Positions 54,165-64,000 of a DNA stretch of 64,000 nucleotides are shown here, one piece after another. The notes under the pieces are model-generated. The model was not told where the DNA came from. It did no database searches and saw nothing but the letters and a program-made list of their open reading frames with translations. The DNA is from Phaeoceros laevis (Eukaryota > Anthocerotophyta > Anthocerotopsida > Notothyladales): the NCBI GenBank assembly GCA_049999765.1, contig JBNGIQ010009390.1, forward strand, positions 1-64,000, in the 5' to 3' direction. The position numbers and the translations under genes were made by a program. Positions within the stretch are counted from its first letter, which is position 1, and each line of letters begins with the position of its first letter.

Positions 54165-56212
54165 ATGTTCGCCTTGACAATGCGCTTTGGGAGAAGTTGT
54201 GGAGTGATTTGCTTATTCGTGCTTATCGGAGTCCTTGCCCACACGCATGGGGCTTCAGGGAGGCAGATCTTGCAGGTGGATGCTCCCAGTGAAGCCCCCA
54301 CGGTCTGTCCTTTGAATGTGACTGCCTTTTTCGCTTTCCCCTGGATTCTGCAGCAGCTCAAGAGCTCTGGCCAACAATCCAAGTGCGGTGGAGTTTTGGG
54401 TGGGGTGAACGTTATCCTGGCATTGCATGTGCGTACAAGCGGAACCATATATGTGACTGAAGATGAAGGATATTCTTGCATAAATGCCATCCAGGTCAGT
54501 CCCCGCTTCCTCTGCTCTTGTTGAAGAAGGAAGAGTTCCTTCTTGCTCGTTGGTTTTGTTAGAAAGGAACAGAACCCTTGGAGACTGATACTTCTGTTGT
54601 GGTGGTGCAGTCTGCAGTGGAATCGAGAAGAGTGGCTGGTAGCTTGGTTGAGCAGTGTGGCATCAGCGCCGGAGTTCTGTCCGACCCCTCCAGCCATTGT
54701 GAGGGAAATGTGTCAAGGGCGGAATTGGAGTTGATGTTCAGTCCCGGAGAGCTCGAGAATTTCAACAAATCGTGCAGCGGGCGTCTCTCATCCGGCTCGC
54801 CGTGCACCTTGTGCACAGCCAGTGTGGTGAACGTGTTCACGAGGTTCCAGGGAAACTCCAGCAACGGGTCCGACTGCTTCAATGCCATCAACGTCTGGGC
54901 AGCGGGCGCTGTGAACGAGTTCGGTCCCTTGGACCCGGACACTGCCCAATGCCTCTTCAACATCGGCACTTCCAGTTCAGGCAACGAGCGGCCTCGGACT
55001 CTGGGCATCGTTGCCGGAGCAGGGGGGGCGCTGGTTCTGAGTCTGCTCGTCTGTGGATTCATCTGGTACAGGTGGAGGCGGGCGCAGGTGAGGAGGAAGC
55101 GAGCCGACAAGCAGCATGCCACCGACCTGGAGCACACCTCCAGGCAGGGCAACAGCAGCATGGTTTGGTACAGGATGGAGGAGATCAAGGCGGCCACCAG
55201 GAACTTCCACAGGGACAACATTATAGGCAGCGGCGCCTACGGCAACGTGTTCAAGGGCCAGCTGAGTGACGGGTCCTGGGTTGCGCTAAAGAGGTTCAAG
55301 AACTGCTCTCCGGCCGGGGACGCAGAGTTCTTCCACGAGGTGGATGTTGTGTCCAGTGTGCGGCACCGGCACCTGGTGGGGCTGAAGGGCTGTGCCGTCT
55401 TCAGTGGGACACACGGAGGCCATCAGAGGATCATCGTGTTAGAGTTTGTGCCCAATGGGACTCTGCAGGACCACCTGTTCGGGAAGAAGTATCCGCCTCT
55501 GGACTGGCCCACGAGGCGGAAAATTGCCATCGGGACAGCGAGGGGACTGGACTACCTCCACAACTGCGTCAAGCCTGCCATTCTCCACCGGGATGTGAAG
55601 CCGTCCAACATCCTTCTGGACGAGGACATGAATGCTAGGGTGGCGGATTTCGGGCTGGCCAAGTTCACACCGGAAGGGATGACGCACCTGACCACCCGGG
55701 CCGGAGGCACTGTGGGCTACATCGCTCCCGAGTACGCTCTCTTCGGGCAGCTCACAGAAAAGAGCGATGTCTACAGCTTCGGCATCGTGCTGTTGGAGCT
55801 GCTTACAGGAACCAAGGCCTTGACTCGGGGCAATTCAGGGAACGACTCGCCTGTTCTCATCAACGACAGGGCATGGGACACGGTGAAGAGTGGCAGAATT
55901 GCGGAGCTGCTGGACCCAAAGATGGGGGACACCCCCCACGAGGGCCCGTGCAGGTTTCTCCTCATCGCCATCCTGTGTGCGCACACTCAGGTGAACTTCA
56001 GGCCTTCCATGAACGAAGCCTTGAAGCTGCTGGAAAATGATCATCTCCCGCTCCCTGTTATTCCCGACCGACCTATACCTCTTACCTCCAGCGTAGACGA
56101 CATCGAGAGATCTGTGGGTGGATCGACCAACTTGTCCAGCAAAAGTGGCTTCCAGTCCTACAGCTCTGATTCACTGAGCCCGTCAGGAAGCGGGTTTTCC
56201 AGCAGACAGTAG
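54165..56212 (+). CDS. SPARK-domain receptor-like kinase
   Basis: Two exons (54165-54494, 54611-56212), phase 0, 643 residues. Signal peptide: CGVICLFVLIGVLAHTHG. Residues about 45-225 form a Cys-rich SPARK ectodomain (CPLNVTAFFAFPWI at its start; SPCTLCTASVVNVF; SDCFNAINVWAAGA; DTAQCLFNI). A membrane helix lies at about 238-260 (GIVAGAGGALVLSLLVCGF). The kinase is complete: IGSGAYGNVFKG loop, VALKRF lysine (about 336), HRDVKPSNILL (about 436), DFGLAKF (about 455), GTVGYIAPEYALFG. All catalytic residues are present, so it should be active, as in the At1g11050/RKF3-related group whose relatives (ARK1, SPARK1) act in mycorrhizal symbiosis. The Ser-rich tail is a likely phosphorylation region. 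Ligand unknown. Confidence 0.92.
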
Positions 56213-56867
56213 CAAGCAGCAGATTCATTAATCAGTCTCGAAGGCTGTGTAACAGTATAGATAGCATTCTGTCCCTGCGGCCCTGCCTGAAGGGTGTTAG
56301 CATATCCCTGCACTTCACGATGCTATAATGTATCTCCATCCAATTTGTTTTCAGTCATATTTCTGCTGCAGAGATGTTGCCAGTAGGGCCTCAAGGCTGC
56401 ACCGCCATTTGTAACAAAACCAACCTAGTGCAATTGCTCCATTTTTCCTTCGTACAATGAGTGCCACCTGCAACGTTCGAAGTTTCCCAGATTCTCTTCT
56501 TCCCCATCTTTTCTAGATGCTGCTGCTCCTCCTTCTCCCTCTGCTTGCAGTTTAGTGCCTACCTTGTGATCCTCCACGTTTCCAACTTGCTAACAGTCCA
56601 CTGAGAAGCTATATTTAACTCTACCAAGTTCCTCTTAGATCCAGTGCCCTCAGAGGTTAGACGTGAGGGCAGCGCCTACAGGCGGCTACGGAATGGAAGG
56701 ATGAAACGAGTGAGATCTGTCAGCGCATGGAATGAGAAAGACCAGTCTGTTGCATACTACTTCGAAGAGTCTAAGACCATGCTTTTGTAGTGCTGTAGTG
56801 TGGACTGACGCAATACTGTGGCCTCATGAGCTCAAGATACTTTACTACTCCTTCAAAACATGGCCGC
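56213..56867. other. Intergenic region between two convergent genes
   Basis: Holds the 3' UTRs of the receptor kinase (plus) and the rhodanese gene (minus). No other feature was seen. Confidence 0.45.
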
Positions 56868-58539
56868 TCAGTGGTTGAACTGTTGCATAATTCGGGGAAG
56901 AGATTGAGCTCCGATGAAGATTGCATCAGCAGCTAGCACCACAAATGCCTGCAACGCCAGAGGTACCCAGCAAGCACATCAAGGCAAACTTAGTAAAAAG
57001 GCTATGGAGCTCGTGTACACAGGACTGCATCAAAGAGCAGGGAGGGGCAGGAAGAAAATAGTACCAGGCGGCCAAACAGCATTGCCCTGTATCCCCATCC
57101 CTCCTTGGCCGCTTGTGCACGTTGCTGATCTGTCCACCTGCAGGCAGCAGTAGTTAATGAAGACGTTAAAAAGAGCATACTTGTAGCCTGGCCAGCAATT
57201 CATGAAAGAAGCACATGAATGCTTGAAGCTCTGTATGAGCATACCCCAGAAACTCGGACACACCACCAATACCGGCGAACTTGAATTGCTGAGGGCCCTC
57301 CCTCTCCAAATCCTGCAAGAAGGACAAATGAGCATTCTTTCGGCCATGCTGCAATCCAGGAAAAGAGCCTGCCAGGCAAGAGTTACAGAAATCTGCCACC
57401 CTTCTCAACCTACCCCATCCTCTACAGTTTCAAGGCCACCACTAATCCAATATAAGTTTCTGTACCCAACTTTGTACATTTGTTCACATGCAGCTAGCGA
57501 CCTGTAAGACAATAGGGACACGAGTCAGGTGGGCTCTCGAAAACAGCTCAGGCACGACCGTGCTTTTGTCTAATTCTCGAGCCGTTGAGCTCTACGAGGC
57601 AGCCAGTGGGTAACCTTAGACCGCGCTGGCAAGTTACAATGACGTTGGCACTTTTGGGGATGGTTGCCACCACATCAGGCATAAATCGTCTGCGCAGCAA
57701 AGTGGTCAGTTAGTCAGCAACACAGCCAGTAGTTGCTGGTTGTGAAGGAAAAAAGGAACCTAAGGTCTGGGACGCGAGACTCACTCATTGTACTTCGTCA
57801 CAGGGTCACCAGTCCACCATCCACCTGTGCCATCCCGAACATCTCCAAGCTTAGAAAACAGTTGAATCCTTGCAAACATCTGCATGGCTGTTGCACCGAG
57901 AATATGAGGAAAGGAAGTCCATCTCAAAACTCACCCATTGTATAGCTGGTAAACTTCTTCAGTAGGCTTCCGGGATCGAAATGCTTGTCAACCACGTACA
58001 TGGGAATCCAAGTGGAGTTTTTTACCGCTGCCTGAAAGAAACATTGCCGGCCCTCAGTCCCTACTACGTACATCGTGCAACAACAAGCCACATCACACAC
58101 TGCAATTATCTAACGTAACCTTATTGCGCTCATACTCCGGCCGGACATCGAGCACTGTGTAATTGGACAGCTGAACTGCATATCCGGCTTCTTTAGGCGA
58201 CATTGACTTCACTCTTCCTTCTTGCACCTGCGCAATGAGACACAACGTTGAGAGGGGAACCATCCTCCAGCTAGCAGGGGTGAATGGGAGCTGGCTAAAG
58301 CAAACCACCTGCCTCTCCCATCGCTTTTCCGCTGCTCTCATCTCCTTGAACTGCTCCGCCAAGTCGGATGCTCGTATTCTCAGGGAGCGTGAAGGAACGC
58401 GCTCCGGACAGGGCTGCAGGCCTTGGAGTTGAGCACCTCCTGCGCACTGCCTGACGCTGCCAAGCTCCCTGGCCTTGACGAGTGTCTTCCCCCCAACGGA
58501 GACCGACAGCCCGGGGGTGGCGGCGCTGAGCGTCATCAT
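56868..58539 (-). CDS. STR9: Chloroplast rhodanese-like protein, STR9 type
   Basis: Nine minus-strand exons: 58539-58309, 58227-58120, 58031-57935, 57824-57785, 57689-57615, 57501-57414, 57312-57245, 57137-57065, 56948-56868. All phases agree, giving 286 residues. A Ser/Arg-rich transit peptide (about 1-55) is followed by AAEKRWERQVQEGRVKSMSP, KEAGYAVQLSNYTVLDVRPE, STWIPMYVVD, GGWWTGDPVTKYNE, and the active-site loop VIVTCQRGLRSLAA with the rhodanese Cys. Then come EREGPQQFKFAGIGGVSEFL, WTDQQRAQAAKEGW and a C-terminal hydrophobic helix (AFVVLAADAIFIGAQ). This matches plant At2g42220-like rhodaneses, bound to chloroplast membranes. The in vivo sulfur substrate is unknown. Confidence 0.93.
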
Positions 58540-58980
58540 GGCTTACTAGGACGTTGCAAGCCCCTGTTCAGCACCCCTGAACGAGCTGATTTTGATGGCT
58601 ACACCTTCCCTTCTCAAAGCCCTTGGCCACATTCCAACTGAGCACAAGCAAGCGTAGCTTTCAGGACCTCGCATTGACGACATGGGCAAGACATTCAAGG
58701 GACGGTGGTCTTATCAAAGGTGTACCAACGCAGAAAGTTCCTCACCAGCATTTGCTGTGACGACTTGATCCGGTCCGGATAGACCACAATCCGCTGCGGC
58801 TACTTGCAACCTGCTGCACTGGGACTATGTGCGTCGGAGCCCGAGACCACGTATTTTGCCATTTTCCTGGACTAGTTTGCCGAACAATGGAGTTCGGAAA
58901 ATAATTAATACACCTGGCAAGTGGGGCCCATCTCTGGCCATGCCCTTTGGCATCTGGCTTAAAGTTAGTTGTAACCTACC
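58540..58980. other. Upstream region of the rhodanese gene
   Basis: Promoter side of the minus-strand rhodanese gene. No other signature was seen. Confidence 0.4.
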
Positions 58981-59462
58981 AACCTTAGACCGCGCTGGCA
59001 AGTTACAATGACGTTGGCACTTTTGGGGATGGTTGCCACCACATCAGGCATAAATCGTTTGCGCAGCAAAGTGGTCAGTTATAGTCAGCAACACAGCCAG
59101 TAGTTGATGGTTGTGAAGGAAAAAAGGAACCTAAAACGTCTGAGATCTGCGCAGCAAAGTGGTCAGTTAGTCAGCAACACAGAGTAGTTGCTGGTTGTGA
59201 AGGAAAAAAGGAACCCAAGGTCTGAGACGCGAGACTCACTCATTGTACTTCGTCACAGGGTCACCAGTCACCTTAGGTTCCTTTTTTCCTTCACAACCAG
59301 CTCTTTCAGGGGTGCTGAACAGGGGCTTGCAACGTCCTAGTAAGCCATGACGACACTCAGCACCGCCACCCCCGGGCTGTCGGTCTCCGTTGGGGGGAAG
59401 ACACTCGTCAAGGCCAGGGAGCTCGGCAGCGTCAGGCAGTGCGCAGGAGGTGCTCAAATCAT
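58981..59462. pseudogene. Scrambled partial copy of the rhodanese gene
   Basis: 58981-59134 and 59148-59275 are direct copies of 57611-57830 (exons 4-5 with their intron), themselves partly tandem. 59276-59462 is an inverted copy of exon 1 and its upstream DNA (58430-58580), starting on the plus strand at ATGACGACACTCAGCACC (59347). The piece TTCCTTCACAACCAG at 59287 forms an inverted repeat with 59190-59210. No complete frame exists. Confidence 0.88.
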
Positions 59463-59609
59463 CCAAGTTTTGAATTGAGCAGGTCAATGTCCGCTGACAC
59501 GGATGGTTGATTGAAGGACTTTGAGGGGATGCTGCCAGACCCCAACAAAATCGTGGCCTTCTTCTGGCTTGATGTCTTCACGATGTGTTGCACTCTTTTC
59601 AGCTAATCC

Positions 59610-62300
59610 ATGGCGGAATTGGGATTCTGTTTCTGCTTCACGGGTTCTCCTATCTGGAAGTGGTCTTCCAAACCAGTTCTTTCGCATGCCACTGGAAGAA
59701 GGATGACCAGGTCCTTTGATCCGCATCTTGGTGGCAATTGTGAAGAGGGAGAGAAGTGGCTTTGGCAGGATTTGTTGTTATACCCTTCAGATTGGTGGGA
59801 CAACACACTGGACAAGGCACGACCTTCTGTTCCGAAAATCAACGATTTCAAATGCCTCTATAACCATTTTTGTTACGTGGGCTAGAATATGACTTACTCA
59901 AATGTCACTTGGCTTGCAGTGGAATCCCACACACCCTGACTTCAGGCACAAGGTAACCAGAGAGTCTCTCTGGCTGAGTAATCACCATAAGCTTATGGGG
60001 GTTAACTCCTCCCTAATGTCAGACTTGGAGGGTGCCAATCACGGGGCAGAAATATCTACTGCCGGTAACCTGGAAAGCCTCTGCGACAAGGGACAGCTAG
60101 ATGGGGCGTTCGATGTCATGGTGAGCCTACACCAGCAAGGCATTGTTCCGTCGTTGAATATGTACAGCTCTCTCTTGAAAGCATGTGCCAAAAAAAGGTC
60201 TTTAACTCATGCCAAAGACTACATAGTCATATAGCTAGGCATGGGCTAGATTGCACCAGGTTCCTTGGCGAAAACATGGTTTGCACGTTGGTTAAGTGTG
60301 GTGACCTTGACCATGCGCTGAGCATATTTCACGGGTTGCCATACAGGACCGTCTTTTCATGGACAGCACTGGTGGGTGGTTTCACAAGGGCAGAACAGGG
60401 CCAGGAGGCGTTAAGACTGTACATCTGTATGCTGGAGGAAGGGGTGGAGCCAGACAGATACACCTTTGTCAGCCTTATCACAGCTTGTGGTAGCATATCC
60501 GACCTAGGGGTGGGCAAGCGCATTCACGCTGAAGCTTTAAGATACAGGTTCGAATCTGACATGTTCGTTTGTACCTCTCTGGTTGACATGTATGCAAAGT
60601 GTGGGAGCATTTTGGATGCACAGAACGCGTTTGATGCACTGCCCCAGCGTGATGTCGTGTCTTGGAATGCCATGCTTGCAGCATATGCCCAGCAGGGTGA
60701 AGCTGCGGAGGCCTTGCAGCTGTATGAAAAGATGTGGGAGGAAGGAGCGATTCCAAATGATCGAACCTTTGTCAGTTCCCTGCAAGCATGTTCGGTGCTT
60801 GCAGAGACTGAAGAGGATGTTGTTCTGGATGAGCATCTCACCAAAGTAAAGTCGCTGACGAAGGGGAAGGAAATACATGCTCACACTCAGAGGAAGGGTT
60901 ACAGTGCAGAGGTATTCATTGGTAACGTTCTCATCAGCATGTATGGGAAGTGTGGGAGCATTGTCGATGCGATCAATGTGTTTGATGGAATGGTGTATCA
61001 GGATGCGGTGTCATGGACAGCCCTTCTGTCATCGTATCTCCTGCGGGGTCAAGGAGCAACGGCTTTGCAGCTGTACGCACAAATGCTGGAGGAAGGTGTC
61101 AGTGCTGACGCTTTGACAATTGTTGCTGCCCTGCAAGCATGTAGCTCCCTTGCAGAGAAGGAAGCAGAGGGGCTTGTGGAGGGGCTACCAATAAAAACCA
61201 AGGCTCTAGAGATCGGTAAGTCACTACATGCTGATGCTGTGAGCAGGGGCTATGAGTCAGATACAGGTGTTCTTAATACCCTTGTGAGCGTGTATGGGAA
61301 GTGTGGGTGCATTTTGGACGCACAGAAGGTGTTTGATGAACTGCTCCACCGAACTGTAGTTTCATGGAATGCAATACTCTCAGCGTATGTTGAACAAGAC
61401 CAAGGGGAGAAGGCTTTGGACCTCTACAGGCAAATGAACGAGGACGACGTGAGTCCAAGCGAAATCACCCTTATGTACGTTTTGCAGGCATGCAGCAGCA
61501 CAGGAAGCTTGAAAGTCTGCCAGCAAATTCACCAGAATGTTGTCTCCACTGGAAATGAGCTGAGTCCGTCTTTGGCAACTACTCTCATCCATGTATATGG
61601 AAGATGTGCAAGCATGGTGGATGCCCAGAATGTGTTTGATGTAATTCCTCAACCCACTGTTGTGTCATGGAACGCACTCATTGCAGGGTATGCTCGGCAA
61701 GGGAGCACCGCGGCCAGTCTTCTGTGTTATAAGAAGATGTGTTCCTTGAATGTCAGTCCTAACAACGTTACGTTTCTTGCCCTTCTCTCCATATGCAGTC
61801 ATGCTGGCCTTGTGGACGAAGGTGTTGAGTACTTCGAGTCAATGAGCAGAGATCACGGAATAACTCCAGATACTGAGCATTTTGTGTGTATGGTGGACCT
61901 CTTTGGGCGGGCTGGATGCTTTACAAGGATTGAAGAGTTGCTGTCAAAGATGGTGGTGCAGCCTAATCTAGTCATGTGGTTGTGTTTCTTGGGTGCCTGC
62001 CGGAAGCATTGCAGAGTAATTCTGGGAAGACAGGTGTTCGATTGTGTGGTGCTTCTACAACCAACGCATGCTGCTGCATACGATTTAATGTTGAACATCT
62101 ATGCTGATGCTGGTCTTTGGGACTGTGCAAGTGAGGTGAATGAGTTGAGAGAAAGGGCAGGTGCATGGAAGAAGCCTAGCCAAAGCTGGATTCAGCATAA
62201 CCAGGATGTTCATACTTTCCACGTGGGCGACTCTGAGCACTTGGAGGAGGAACCAGTTTATGAGCTGATAAGAAAGGTGAGCACTGTGCTCGAGGGGTGA
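59610..62300 (+). CDS. PPR protein (PLS type) with an OSB-type PDF motif at its front; frameshifted
   Basis: The main frame 60183-62300 (705 codons) is a PLS-type PPR array of about 17 motifs, for example LVDMYAKCGSILDAQNAFDA, VSWNAMLAAYAQQGEAAEAL and LVSVYGKCGCILDAQKVFDE. It ends in E/E+-like motifs (WKKPSQSWIQHNQDVHTFHV) without DYW. Such proteins bind organelle RNA for editing or processing. Upstream, exon 59920-60215 contains WNPTHPDFRHKVTRESLWLS and the first PPR helix pair (ESLCDKGQLDGAFDVMV); exon 59610-59816 contains WLWQDLLLYPSDWWDNTLDK. Joined through a GC-AG intron these make a PDF motif of organellar ssDNA-binding (OSB) proteins. A one-base frame change at about 60186-60215, by an A7 run, separates the two frames (error or mutation). 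Confidence 0.75.
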
Positions 62301-63167
62301 CTTCTTTCACCCACATGATTTGCGGCAAGATTTTGTTGTTCACAGATAGGATTTGGGCTGGCCCCATGAATCAGCATACAGTGTTAAGACTCTCCACACC
62401 TTAATTCGGATAGTCTGATTCGTGCTGTCCAGGGTGGACACCTTGGCATGCTTCAGAATGGAACTCGGTTGCTCGGAACCATCCTTACTAGTCTCCTACA
62501 AAGCTTTTTCAGCACAACGGGCGCGAGGTGCTGGATCCATCCATTCAGGAAGGGCCACGATAAACAGGGAGGGCCAGCTCAAATTCAGGCTTTTCCAAGT
62601 CATGCGAGTGACTTGAAATACTGTAGAGTACAAAATAAAATACAGCTAGGCAGCAAGAATTCCTCGGTTTCTGTGAAATGGGCGCCAACATTTGCCCGCT
62701 TCAGTTCTTCAGTTTGGAAGGTTGGATGTGAGAGAAGCATACGTTCAACGTACGACAAGTTCCAGACGCCCTAAGCGCCACAGGCAGAATGACAGCTCAC
62801 CTGCACTCCAGATGTGTCCTTCCCAAGGTATTTCGAAATATGTGCTGGGCAGCTAGAAGGCCGCCGGCTCAACATTCCCGGTTTTAGTGCAAATGGGCGT
62901 GGACGATCGCCGATTAGGGCGCGCTGTCGCGGGCCGTGCATTTGTACGTGGGATTGGGCAGCTACACCGGGAAGCAGGGCTTGCGCGGGCCCGGCTAGCC
63001 CTGGGAGCTGATTACGTTCAAGCAGCGGCGGGAATTGGGCTGAGCTGAGGGTTGAAAACGGCAGCCCGCATTCTTTTTTCAAAACCTGTTGCGCAGCAGG
63101 GTTGGAATTGTTCAACAGGAGTGTTCGACTCCCTCTTCTGGAAGGGAGTGTGTGATGCCTTGGCTCA
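62301..63167. other. Intergenic region
   Basis: No recognisable gene. A minus-strand frame across 63607-62771 is the shadow of the plus-strand ORF that starts at 63168. Confidence 0.4.
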
Positions 63168-64000
63168 ATGAGAAAGGATAGTAAGGATCTGGTGGTGCAT
63201 GTCTGTGGGAAACGAGGGTCGCGACACAGTGGTGGATGTGTGGGTTGTTTGAAGGTGCTGTCTGAGTACACCGACCCTATGGCCAGCGAAGAGGAGGACT
63301 GCGAGGTGGGGTCGGTGAGGTACTGCCGGGAAGTGTTGAAGCTCAACAATGAGGGGTACGATCCAAGGGCTAAAGAGATTGACAGAATGGTTCCTAAGGA
63401 GGAGGTCCTCAGAGTGTTTGGGTCCAAGACGGGCGGCAAGAGGAACCTGAGGATGGAGAATTGCGTGGACAGCAACGGAAATCCTGACCACGAGTTGATC
63501 GAGTTTGCTACAGAATTGCACAAGAAGGTGTACAGGACTTGCAAGTCCAAGGACATCAGCCTTGCTTTTGGCAGAGGGGTACTTGCTGACAGAAGGGGTG
63601 CGCGCATTGACTGGGCAACTTTTGCTTCAAAAACTCAGGCCAAGCAAATGAAGATGGCCGCTAGCTGGGCGGAGCGGCACCCCGGAGAAGTTGTTTCTGG
63701 ACGGGATGCCAGCGGTAAGGATACTAGCGGCAATGTTGCCAGGGAGGAGACGAAGGGTCAGAGGGAGGAAGAAGTTAGCAGCTGTGACAAAGAGGTGATC
63801 GCTCCAGCTGTTTGTGCCGTGGTGAGCATGGATGTTGAAAGGGTTCCGGCTGTGGAGGAGCAGATGAACTGGCAGCAACACCATGCCACTTCGGACACTG
63901 AAAGGATGATTGAAGATGGAAGGGAGGACACAGATAAACCTCAAGTTGCCGACGATGACATCTGGGAGAACAACAGGGTTGAGGAGATCGAGGAGCAGCT
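63168..64000 (+). CDS. Uncharacterised protein, runs off the window
   Basis: From an ATG at 63168 (in-frame TGA a few codons upstream) the frame stays open for 277 codons to the window edge. The N-terminal part has VHVCGKRGSRHSGGCVGCL (Cys/His/Gly-rich, perhaps metal-binding). A more conserved-looking core follows: GSVRYCREVLKLNNEGYDPR, EEVLRVFGSKTGGKRNLRME, LIEFATELHKKVYRTCKSKD. The rest is acidic, Glu/Lys/Gln-rich and probably disordered or coiled. Composition (few Ile/Phe later, many charged residues) suggests a nuclear or scaffold protein or a transposon-encoded ORF. I do not recognise the family. Confidence 0.6.
   Translation, partial: MRKDSKDLVVHVCGKRGSRHSGGCVGCLKVLSEYTDPMASEEEDCEVGSVRYCREVLKLNNEGYDPRAKEIDRMVPKEEVLRVFGSKTGGKRNLRMENCVDSNGNPDHELIEFATELHKKVYRTCKSKDISLAFGRGVLADRRGARIDWATFASKTQAKQMKMAASWAERHPGEVVSGRDASGKDTSGNVAREETKGQREEEVSSCDKEVIAPAVCAVVSMDVERVPAVEEQMNWQQHHATSDTERMIEDGREDTDKPQVADDDIWENNRVEEIEEQ

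Noticed and set aside
62771-63607. 278-codon minus-strand frame
   Set aside because: Leu/Pro/Ser-rich shadow of the plus-strand frame starting at 63168, with no homology signal.

Overview
The window is nuclear DNA of a streptophyte, most likely a seed-free land plant (bryophyte, lycophyte or fern). The evidence is spliced genes with short GT-AG introns of about 60-200 bases, PLS-type pentatricopeptide (PPR) genes, a SPARK-type receptor kinase, a plant exocyst SEC3, a chloroplast rhodanese of the STR9 type, and plant transposons (Ty3/Gypsy, Mutator-like). It is a draft scaffold with three N gaps. I cannot name the species. Host genes end in TAG, TGA and TAA, so the code is standard.

Left third (1-21 kb) is nested, mostly decayed transposon DNA, almost all on the minus strand. 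A degenerate Ty3/Gypsy element (316-6713) carries Gag, protease, an acidic linker and reverse transcriptase (RT). A DUF7869-type transposon-like gene follows (7809-11126). Next is the centrepiece, a second Ty3/Gypsy element (11295-19509) that reads Gag, protease, a DNMT3/DRM-like cytosine-C5 methyltransferase, RT/RNase H/integrase and a terminal PHD finger. A retroelement carrying both a DNA-methylation writer and a histone reader is the most interesting system here.

Middle (21-37 kb): two FkbM-like membrane-anchored methyltransferase paralogues (21985-23040 minus; 35162-36202 plus) lie either side of a complete 26-exon exocyst SEC3 gene (26706-32262). SEC3 itself sits between two direct copies of a segment of about 2.4 kb. 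The left copy ends in a truncated 5' piece of the FkbM-like gene.

Right part (36-64 kb): a BTB fragment, ribosomal protein eS30 with a telo-box promoter, repeats, a broken Mutator-like transposase and a BACK/SPRY gene. These are followed by a secreted LRR protein (889 aa from 6 exons), convergent with a sterol-carrier SCP2 gene, then an F-box gene, a PPR pseudogene, a tail-anchored-protein gene with an internal stop, and a SPARK receptor kinase (643 aa). Last come a chloroplast rhodanese (286 aa, 9 exons) with a scrambled partial copy, a PPR gene with an OSB-type PDF motif spliced to its front, and an open reading frame that runs off the window. Exon models for SEC3, LRR, SCP2, STR9 and the receptor kinase were built by hand; junction phases agree throughout each, which is strong internal support.
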